Source: Parachlorella kessleri
Lineage: Eukaryota; Chlorophyta; Trebouxiophyceae; Chlorellales; Chlorellaceae
Length of the DNA: 19,103 nt
Assembly: GCA_001598975.1 (NCBI GenBank)
Contig: BBXU01002855.1
Span: forward strand, 1-19,103
Direction: 5' to 3'
Positions within the stretch are counted from its first letter, which is position 1; each line of letters opens with the position of its first letter. Below, one piece after another: positions 10,001-15,186 of the stretch. The translations under genes were made by a program, and so were the position numbers. The notes below the pieces were generated by a model. It was not told where the DNA came from. It saw only the letters and a list, made by a program, of their open reading frames with translations, and searched no databases.

Positions 10001-13000
10001 AGGAAGAAAGAAAATTGAGAAAAGGCCACATTCCTGGCCAATGTTGCTGCAGAACGAGCGCAAACACAGAGTCAGGGTACTCGGTGCCACTACTTGTGAT
10101 GGGCTAATGATACTCAAACCATGGTTCTGAACATAGTGGGCATGACCGCTCCCTACCTGCCGCTCTGTGGCTGAGCTGGCCAGGGGCACGAATGCGCCCT
10201 TCACATCAGCACGCTGTGGTGAGCCCCAGGCACCCGCCAGCAGCGCGGCCGTAGCCTCCGTCAGTATGCGTGTGAGCATGCGAGCCGGCCTGCGCCAAAG
10301 GGCTAGCATGCTGGGTATTGACGCTGGGGCATGCTTGCTTCAAATCACAAGGGCATGCTGTACTGCCACCAAAGCTTGCAATTGAACCTTCCATACGGAT
10401 GAGGCCACAGCGTCATGCATAATATTGTATTAGAATGACACATGTGCTCTTGGAACATGACCTACAGTTGGGTCGACAGCTTGAACTCTTTAAGGTTTCA
10501 GAGGCTGTACACCCAGCGTACTGCTAGGCGTACCAGCGGCAAGTTTGAAAGGATGTGGCTGCGAAGCTCAAATGACTCCATAAGCTTGCCTGGACGTGGG
10601 TGGCGCCCCCAATGCCTTGCCAGGCCGTCGGCGGGAGAGGTCATGAGACAGGTCCCACCACCAAACGTCTTGCACCTTGGCTGCACAGCACGCAACAACC
10701 GGGCCCACATCAAGTGACCGTGCTTCTTGGAGAGGCTCCAGGCTGACCACCACGCTCTCAACCAGAGCTGAACATGGCACTCAAACACCAACTGTGCATA
10801 GCAGACTTCCAGGCTTTGTTACTGTGTGAAGGTGTGTGAAACCCAAGATCAGCTCCTAATCACTGAGTCCATGTGGGTTGCACAACAGTAACACACAGGC
10901 ACACAACAGCCCACCGGTTGCCCCATCCTCGGCTGCCCCACTCTGCCCTCCGCGCCGCGTGGCATGGTACTCCAGCTCAGCCAGCTGGGCACTCTCCACC
11001 TGCGCAGCACAGCATGGCATAGCACATCCTGGCATAGCGTACCGATTATGCAAAAGCCAAGCAGAGACCCAGATTCAGTGTCCTGGCTATGAGAGGCTGC
11101 ACAAGCATGGCATTCAGTGTGCATGTGATCGCTCCTATTACTGGCTGCAATCATAGGCAATTTCAACATACCCTCTCTAACATAGCTACCTCAGCCAATA
11201 TTAGGACCGCATTTATGCGACCTCGGGGACACAAAGGTCTCACATCAGAGCAGGCTATAGGCCAACCCACCAGGAGCGCCTGCATGCGGGGGTGGAAATC
11301 CTGTAGCACGAGGGCTCCAGACGGCGCGCAGTCCTCCACCAGTCGAAGCGCTTGCCGACCCGCGGCTAGGGCTGTGGAAAGCAGCCTTGGGGACACAGGG
11401 TCAACTGCAGGAGGCAGGGTAGACTGAGTATGGTATGTGCCATTCTCATGGCGTGGAAGACGCATAGAAAACACAAGGGAATAGGCGTCGCCAACCAAGC
11501 GGTTTTGCAAATAAGGCCATGGAGAGTGGTGCTACACTCGGATGATACACGATACTAGGGCAGCATTGCAATACGTGTTATGTCTATCCCTTCGGACGGG
11601 CCATGTTTCGACAGCTGCTCAGGCCTCCAAAAGCTTGTCTTGTCAGTGCCGGCTGTCATGCCCAAGCTACAAACTGTGCATGTTGTGTTTGTGACCAAAA
11701 ATACTTTAGTCAACCTATTCTTTCGCCAATGACACATGTGACTGACCCTGAACAGACAGCCTCCAATGTTGACGGGATTGTGGATGGACCGTCCCGTCAG
11801 CATTAACAGTCCATGCACTGCACTACCAGGTGGGAAGTACCACTCACCGACCCCCAGCTCCAGCAGCGCCGCAACGCAGCCCTCCACTACGCTCAGCAGG
11901 GCGTCAGCCACGCGCTCAACTGCCTGGCTGCCCGTCGACGTTTGGGCAGCTCGGCGCCCGGCTTTTGTTGGTGAAGAGCCACTGGGGCTGCCATTAGCGG
12001 CCGCATTGACAGCCAGGACAGCGCCTGCGGCGGCGCGGGAGGCTACCACCGCTGCGGCTCCCACGAGGGCTGCACCTGGCAGCGGCACGCCGCCAGACAC
12101 CGCCGCAGCACGCGCCAGGCCCCGCGAGGGGTGGCTTGTGTCGCTTGCTTGCGCCACAGGCTCGCTAGGAGCGCCGGCGTTGGATTGCTGCAGCCCGGCT
12201 GCTGACATGTCCTCCCCTGGGAGCAGGAGCGGGGCAAGGGAGGCTTCCAAAGCAGAGCAGGCCCCCAGCGCTATCCGTTGCGCCTGCTCCGCTGGCAGGC
12301 CAGCGGCAGCGCTCACAGCAGGCGCTGCAAGCAAGCTGGCCACTGCCCATGCCACCTCATCGTCCTTTCTCAATTCAAGCACTGCAGCTGCAGCTGCTGG
12401 TCCTGCTGCTGCGGGTGTTGTCCCTGCTGGAGCAGTGCCCTTGCTGCTGCCCAGCGCAGTCACTGTCACCCGCTGTTTGGGATCGTCCGCTGGAAGCAGG
12501 TGCAGCAGGTCGCGGCACAGCCAGTCAAAGACCTCGGCTGCGTCTCTGTCATTCAGGGGCAGCCCAACCTCGAGCCCCTCCTGCAGCTGCAGCCCCAGCT
12601 GAGACAGGGTTCTCCTCAAGCCCAGCACCAGCGCCGCCGCTGTGGCAGCCCCGTTGGACGGCGCTGTAGGCGCGGAGGGCCCAGGGTTGCCACCTGTCTC
12701 AGTGACGGTCGGTAGGTGGGTGGTATGCTGTCCAGCTGGTGCTGTGCCTGCTGCTGAAGGAGAGGTTAGTGGGGAGGGGCCTGCTTTGCCTGCTGTGCTG
12801 GAGGGGCAGAGGGCCTCCCTCAGGAGGCGCTTGTAGGCGCTGCTGAGCCGTGCTTTCCAGCTGGCCTCGATGGCAAGCGCAGCCATGACACTGCGGAAGG
12901 AGAAGGTCCACCGGTCATGGTGAGGCAAACACTGGCAGCTTGCTGAGGTTGACAATCGCCATTGTGCAGCAATCCAGTCTACAATGCTCTCGCTGACAGT

Positions 13001-13850
13001 CGGCGCCATATGTAATGTGCTCAAAGTTCGGATACCAGTTTCGAATACCAAGACCCAGGCGGGAAGTGCATACACGTCATGGTCTAAGGTAGACTAGCCT
13101 AGACTCTTGCAACCTGCCTGTTTAGCTTGGTAGTCAGGCGCAGCAGCAGCGCAGCCCAGCGCGGTATGGAATCCCCACCACCAGCTCCAGCCCGGCTTGC
13201 TCCTCCATTTGCCTGGTTTGGACTGCTTGCCTCAGGAGGTCCACTAGCATGGGTGCTCTCGTCCTCCACCGGCGAGACACGCTGGCTTTCCAGGAGTGAC
13301 AGCAGGAGCTCCTCAAGCCGAGGCACCACCACCGCAACATGCTGCAACAGCCAGAGCAAGGTGGATCGCTTGTCTGGTGCATGCCGGGGCCCCTGCCAAC
13401 CGTCTGGTGAGCTACACGCAACCCCGATTGCTGCAAAGACTGTGCCCACTCCTGCCTTACCAACCGCAGCTACCAGCCCGTTGAACCCAGTCACAATGAG
13501 TTGCCACGCTCCACTGTCTACAACCAGATGGTGTGACCATAGGACGCGGGCCCAGCACGCCCATGGACTCTGTAAGCAGGCCGCACCTTGCCAAAAGACT
13601 TTGCGAGGTATGCTGCAAGTGCAATCGCCGACTCCAGGCGCTCTGTTGGAGACTCCAGAGCCTCATCAATCCTCAGCGCCGCCAGGCTGGACCTGCGGAC
13701 ATGCCCTGCCGCCGCTGCTGCAGCGCTGGCAGAGCCAGCAGCTGCGCCGGCTGGGCTGGCGAGTGCCAGCACCTCTTCCTCGCTGGTGTTGGCAGCCAGG
13801 GCCAGCGACTCAGCCCAGGACACCTTGGATGCGCCCCTGGCCGCAGCCAT
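1..13850 (-). CDS. PI4KA: Phosphatidylinositol 4-kinase alpha (type III), partial: N-terminal and helical regions, kinase domain outside window
   Basis: The family phosphorylates phosphatidylinositol to PI4P at the plasma membrane (in plants also the plastid envelope), in a complex with scaffold subunits. I join 27 exons, from 5' to 3': 13850-13587, 13341-13114, 12931-11848, 11404-11271, 10999-10915, 10680-10590, 10289-10157, 9870-9748, 9436-9303, 8873-8734, 8360-8244, 7770-7610, 7405-7181, 6890-6741, 6595-6461, 6259-6163, 5525-5410, 4758-4663, 4222-4084, 3731-3624, 3307-3142, 2580-2412, 2056-1814, 1411-1316, 1064-838, 550-360, 76-1. Every junction keeps phase. The order of conserved blocks follows plant PI4K alpha, for example LRLLCWVPAKRFTP, AWLATVRAQRGLFA, AHHIWLAYLLEMWEVV, HPASAGARFRLLLLALRY, ERVLRVALGWFEVAPAW and RRELLRVLLSTELERLAAW. 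This gives about 1,642 codons; plant relatives have about 2,000 residues, so the C-terminal PIK-helical and lipid-kinase domains lie beyond position 1. The identity comes from remembered family sequence, not a search. The start codon is the least certain part. Confidence 0.9.
221..378. repeat. Degenerate tandem duplication of about 80 bases over the exon 26 donor
   Basis: Two copies, about 221-296 and 301-378. Both have a C-rich start (TCCCCTCTCC at 231 and 308), then an ACAG near the middle, then ACCTGTCG (276 and 358) followed by a CAG and CACCC. The copy at 358-378 contains the true exon 26 donor on the minus strand (CGACAG|GTGTGAG). The other is intronic and still shows CGACAG|GTGGGG. Indels shift the offset from 77 to 82 bases. 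Confidence 0.55.
785..838. repeat. CA-rich microsatellite-like tract
   Basis: An interrupted ACAC/CGCA-rich stretch directly 3' of the exon 25 donor in transcript direction, so the PI4K pre-mRNA is GU-rich just inside this intron. Such tracts are common in green algal introns; no function is implied. Confidence 0.5.
1316..4222 (-). CDS. PI4KA: PI4K alpha exons 19-24
   Basis: Exon 19 (4222-4084) codes ADLALPPNRQGLAWRWTLRL and ends EHMRLLLGK. Exon 20 (3731-3624) codes GPAAEVAGAYMPEVMAANRA, close in form to the plant block TANIPAVMAAAAAASG. Exon 21 (3307-3142) codes LLGWSAKLNYLGRVGGL, where plants have ATVKCNHAGEIAGM, and ends at AG|GTGGGT. Exon 22 (2580-2412) codes ELLRLLCWVPAKRFTPRLLE. Exon 23 (2056-1814) codes VTLLSEVSAAWLATVRAQRG and, after a Gly/Ser/Ala-rich insert, AHHIWLAYLLE. 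Exon 24 (1411-1316) continues MWEVVRGDLSRLQAAAMDAY. Exons 22-24 are the clearest evidence that this is PI4K alpha. The introns after exons 18, 19 and 21 carry tandem copies of the adjacent exon edges. Confidence 0.92.
2229..2278. repeat. 30-base direct duplication in an intron
   Basis: ACAGCTTGTGCAG occurs at 2235 and 2265, each preceded by CCGCCCC, so the unit is 30 bases and is present about 1.7 times. It lies in the 355-base PI4K intron between exons 22 and 23 and does not include an exon edge. Confidence 0.7.
2971..3178. repeat. 82-83 base tandem array (2.5 copies) including the exon 21 donor
   Basis: Copies start at about 2971, 3054 and 3136. All share CCTGTCAGGCAGCCTGCTG, followed in the first two by GCATA-TTGTTGATC and a TCAC...TTAGTAC-like tail. 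The third copy overlaps the last 37 or so coding bases of PI4K exon 21 and its donor (GAGAG|GTGGGT on the minus strand, boundary 3142/3141). The middle copy has lost the GT (GAGATGGGC); the first keeps it (GAAAG|GTGGGC). Confidence 0.85.
3711..3826. repeat. Two-copy duplication (offset 89) including the exon 20 acceptor
   Basis: CCACCTCCGCAGCAGGCCC at 3711 and CCACCTCTGCAGTAGGCCC at 3800. The first is the 5' edge of PI4K exon 20 and reads GPAAEVAGAY on the minus strand. The second is intronic, keeps an AG, and would read GPTAEVAA followed by a stop. Confidence 0.75.
4181..4343. repeat. Two-copy duplication (offset 121) of the start of exon 19
   Basis: The first 14 codons of PI4K exon 19 (4222-4181) read ADLALPPNRQGLAW. 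A copy at 4343-4302 in the upstream intron reads ATVALPPDRQGMAW in the same frame and strand. Most differences in the core are at third codon positions. The AG acceptor is missing before the copy, and similarity stops after the TGG codon. Confidence 0.75.
4663..6890 (-). CDS. PI4KA: PI4K alpha exons 14-18
   Basis: Exon 14 (6890-6741) codes AEFGSRLAKLGPRGTAAALV and ends AAHCIIVAAK. Exon 15 (6595-6461) codes GGCRAELAGFASREAAMPL. Exon 16 (6259-6163) codes VFDVYISRLASERGYVDPQ. Exon 17 (5525-5410) codes GLLISTTAAAPEGSELASL and LLGRLLDSFPALQFRKE, which reads like the plant LLTQLRDKFPQVLW block. Exon 18 (4758-4663) codes VLRSLFEAAGTPSAAVEIEA and ends EEDQQEDSLVHQ. Phase is 0/0/1/0/0 across the donors. 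The 637-base intron 5526-6162 holds a copy of a dispersed repeat, and the 651-base intron 4759-5409 holds a minisatellite and two decayed copies of the exon 17 donor. Sequence identity is weaker here than nearer the C-terminus, so the assignment rests on order and phase. Confidence 0.85.
4884..5087. repeat. 38-base minisatellite, about 5.4 copies
   Basis: Unit starts ACGGGTGCCAGCAGGTGCGC and ends with TGTGCTGTGCTGTGGCGG. Copies start at 4884, 4922, 4960, 4998, 5036 and 5069; the fifth copy is 33 bases because one TGCTG is missing. The array lies inside the 651-base PI4K intron between exons 17 and 18. No unit contains a stop in several frames, and 38 is not a multiple of 3, which explains the many overlapping long open frames here. 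Confidence 0.95.
5270..5415. repeat. Three-copy degenerate repeat including the exon 17 donor
   Basis: GCTGGCTGACTCGCCTCGTTC (about 5274), GCTGGCTGTCTCAGCTCCTTC (about 5313) and GCTGGCTGACTCACCTCCTTC (about 5396) are three versions of one segment. The last is the true exon 17 donor (GGAAGGAG|GTGAGTC on the minus strand). The other two have GC or CT in place of GT. The two decayed copies also share a GCCTCATG tail. Confidence 0.75.
5805..5883. repeat. Dispersed intronic repeat, copy 1
   Basis: From AGAGGCTGTACACCCAGCG onward, 47 bases are identical to 10500-10546, and similarity continues to CAAATGAC with a few changes and one single-base gap. Both copies lie in introns of PI4K, 4.7 kb apart, in the same orientation. 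Flanks differ. A small non-autonomous mobile element or a processed intronic RNA are possibilities; I see no terminal inverted repeats. Confidence 0.85.
7181..9870 (-). CDS. PI4KA: PI4K alpha exons 8-13
   Basis: Exon 8 (9870-9748) codes VLMLMLGRLLAIVRAEEE and EICYLVLPLLTDTLAAQTDD, matching the plant block with NVIRLLADLN and ADMILPLFIESL. Exon 9 (9436-9303) codes VYAVAGHVLASIAVASAQHG and ends FPQFSISR at a GC donor (AG|GCAAGT). Exon 10 (8873-8734) is a Ser/Gly-rich linker (KSQSGNTKLPAGG). Exon 11 (8360-8244) codes ALAAALATIAEGVKEAS and LRLRLLALFSD, and also ends at a GC donor (AG|GCAAGT). Exon 12 (7770-7610) codes DFALILPNESYLADLGGLLP. Exon 13 (7405-7181) codes VIRLFRHLWLYCAVYDFGG and PAWRDALGRVAAATPTLLLG; this corresponds to the plant KLFRNLWFYIALFG region and is among the best-conserved pieces. 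Introns of 310-473 bases between them show no other gene. Confidence 0.87.
7749..7850. repeat. Two-copy duplication (offset 70) including the exon 12 acceptor
   Basis: GGGAGGATGAGCGCAAAATC at 7752 and GGGAGGACGAGTGTAAAGTC at 7822, each followed by TGCA-CA. The first is the 5' edge of PI4K exon 12 (GTGCAG|ATTTTGC on the minus strand, reading DFALILP). The second is intronic, keeps GATGCAG|AC and would read DFTLVLP. Confidence 0.8.
10157..11404 (-). CDS. PI4KA: PI4K alpha exons 4-7
   Basis: Exon 4 (11404-11271) codes DPVSPRLLSTALAAGRQALR and ends FHPRMQALL. Exon 5 (10999-10915) codes VESAQLAELEYHATRRGG and ends in phase 1. Exon 6 (10680-10590) was found because exons 5 and 7 do not match in phase: it needs a length of 3n+1, and the 91-base segment coding AKVQDVWWWDLSHDLSRRRP fits. 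Exon 6 ends at a GC donor, AG|GCAAGC. Exon 7 (10289-10157) codes RPARMLTRILTEATAALLAG, which resembles the plant block that ends in IIESAW. Together these are about residues 526-673, part of the alpha-helical solenoid thought to bind scaffold partners. The 310-base intron 10290-10589 holds one copy of a dispersed repeat; the 443-base intron 11405-11847 shows nothing I can name. Confidence 0.78.
10500..10577. repeat. Dispersed intronic repeat, copy 2
   Basis: Partner of 5805-5883. It lies in the intron between PI4K exons 6 and 7, starting 13 bases past the GC donor in transcript direction. On the minus strand both copies read LPLVRLAVRWVYSL in one open frame, which may be a relic of a transposon protein or chance. 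Confidence 0.85.
11848..13850 (-). CDS. PI4KA: PI4K alpha exons 1-3: N-terminus and large Ala-rich exon
   Basis: Exon 1 (13850-13587) starts at an ATG with A at -3 and G at +4, and begins MAAARGASKVSWAESLALAA. An in-frame stop lies 21 bases upstream, so this ATG is the simplest start unless an acceptor at about 13857 adds an upstream exon. Exon 1 ends ALAAYLAKSFGK and joins exon 2 (HVAVVVPRLEELLLSLLESQ) in phase 0; this pair resembles the plant segment that precedes a long variable linker. Exon 2 ends LLLRLTTKLNRQ at 13114. Exon 3 is the longest by far (1,084 bases, about residues 165-525). It starts at a phase-0 acceptor at 12932 (an alternative AG at 12891 breaks phase with exon 2) and ends at donor TCG|GTGAGT at 11848. 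It mixes helical stretches (MAALAIEASWKARLSSAYKR, EVFDWLCRDLLHLLP) with Ala/Gly/Pro/Ser-rich, probably disordered linkers. The first exon's boundary is moderately sure, exons 2 and 3 are strong. Confidence 0.8.
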
Positions 13851-13913
13851 ATTCGTGTGCTGCCGCACTCACGCCTGCAAGCACCAGGTGCTGCAACTGG
13901 CGTTGTACAAAGG

Positions 13914-13934
13914 TCACTTCAGCTGGGCTGCCAT
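13914..13934 (-). promoter_or_regulatory. Possible upstream ORF of PI4K (MAAQLK-stop)
   Basis: A six-codon frame with its own stop lies 64 bases upstream of the proposed PI4K start codon. Its ATG has CACC before it and G at +4, a good initiation context. If the transcript starts further upstream and this part is not spliced out, it could reduce PI4K translation. Its start also resembles the main start (ATGGCAGCCCAG against ATGGCTGCGGCCAG). Confidence 0.3.
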
Positions 13935-14400
13935 GGTGAGCCTAAGGTGAGCGTGGCCAAGCTTAGACTTGTGGACCGGTTGTTGACCTAGTATGCTAGT
14001 CTACTTTCAGTTAATTCGTCACACCATAAAAGTGAAATACGGGCCAACGTGGTGACCGATCAGACGCAGTAAGAGTTCTCACTGCACGCCGTTTTCTATA
14101 GACGGATCCTGCACTTACTATGTGTGAGATATGCAGGCAGCTCAGCGATCAAGCCTGCAGTTGTGGCATGTTCATAAGCCAGCCGTGCCGAAACGCTGCA
14201 GTGTTTTCAGGCCTTCTCGGTGGCTTAGATCTCCTCGCAGGAGCCAGGGAGCTCAGTTGCGGAGTTGCATCTAGTTGTGCAAGTCGGAATCCCCTGGCAT
14301 CTCCGATTCCCTTGGACCGCGGTGCAACACTTGGATCCTGGCTGTGCGAATGGTTCAACTTCTACGCCGTCTCTTGAATGACAGATAAACAGAGGGGTCC

Positions 14401-14406
14401 TTTATA
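14401..14406 (-). promoter_or_regulatory. TATA-box-like motif upstream of PI4K
   Basis: TATAAA on the minus strand, about 550 bases upstream of the proposed PI4K ATG. A start site about 30 bases downstream would give a long 5' UTR that includes the small upstream ORF. The position is the only support. Confidence 0.25.
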
Positions 14407-14681
14407 AGTAGCGAGCAGGGCTGTCAGGCGGCCTTGCCCCCCACACCTGGGCAAACCGCAGAGCTGCCTGAACATTGTTGCAGCATTGTTACAAAGTGGA
14501 AGGCTACTGCTCAGTGACTGTTACAGGTAGGGCCATCTGCAGGATTGCTGGTTTTAAGCCCGGCAGGCCTGCAACAACAGGTTTCAGCAGGTCGCCTGAG
14601 CCAGCCAATATTATGGGGTAGTGGTGGAGGGGGGGGAAGGAGAATGGCTGTCTGTAAAGCTATCTAGTAGTTGGGAAATAT

Positions 14682-14686
14682 TTACA
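14682..14686 (-). terminator. TGTAA poly(A) signal candidate of the T5orf172 gene
   Basis: TGTAA is the usual polyadenylation signal in green algae. This copy lies about 220 bases past the TGA at 14906. Another TGTAA at 15119-15115 lies about 115 bases past the alternative stop at 15235, so each C-terminus has a candidate signal. Confidence 0.35.
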
Positions 14687-14905
14687 CGTCGCCTTCCAGT
14701 TTCCTGGCCTCCTTTAAACTGAGTAATTGTGCTGTTGCGGGCAAGGCCTGTCCGTGGCAGAGGTCCTACCACCCACTTCCCATGTAGTCCATGTAACCTC
14801 CGCCGGGCTCGACAGGCATAGACTGTCAAGTGTCGAGTGTTCCTCAAATCAAGTGGGTGCAACGTGTCAAGACTAGGCCCTACAAGCACTACACCAGGAT
14901 GACAT

Positions 14906-15186
14906 TCACGTGCCCCCCTGAGGCTCGAGGGTCCTTGCAGCTGCTGCTGCCCACACTGCCTCAGCGCTTATATCCTCAGCTGTGACAGGCGGCTGGGGGC
15001 AGGGGTCTGGAAGCTGGAGGCCGCACTCTTCTACCACCTTGGCCACGTAGGAGTTCTGCCTTGCCAGAGCCTCATCAACGTAGATGAACTGCGGCCATCC
15101 AAGAACTGCAGCTGTTACAGGCGTGACGCCGCGGTCAGGCGTGCCACTTTTGCCTGTGACATGGCTGCCCCAAAGGACTCTCAGGG
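14906..15186 (-). CDS. Alternative 3' exon of the T5orf172 gene
   Basis: A frame without stops codes ALRVLWGSHVTGKSGTPD, PQFIYVDEALARQNSYVAKV and EDISAEAVWAAAAARTLEPQ before TGA. Its codon use looks real. It joins the preceding exon (15291-15240) in phase if a short 53-base intron 15239-15187 (GTTAGG...GATGCAG) is removed; if that intron is kept, translation ends at TAG 15237-15235. The longer product has 349 residues in the part seen here, the shorter 257. Confidence 0.5.

Larger units (their letters stand above)
13851..14905. other. Intergenic region between PI4K (5' end) and the T5orf172 gene (3' end)
   Basis: Both flanking genes are on the minus strand, so this holds the PI4K promoter and the downstream gene's 3' UTR and terminator. 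I see no convincing coding exon. Composition is more AT-rich than the exons. It contains a TATAAA on the minus strand (14406-14401), a weaker TATAG at about 14100, TGTAA motifs, and a purine-rich G run at about 14621-14640. Further non-coding PI4K 5' exons here cannot be excluded. Confidence 0.6.

Noticed and set aside
11766..12602. 278-codon open frame on the plus strand
   Set aside because: It is antisense to the large PI4K exon 3. The Ala/Gly-rich GC-rich exon leaves the opposite strand open; the product is Ser/Pro/Arg-rich without motifs.
13127..13939. 270-codon open frame on the plus strand
   Set aside because: It crosses PI4K exons 1 and 2 and the intron between them on the opposite strand, and its composition is of the shadow type. 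The minus-strand exons match the family in order and phase.
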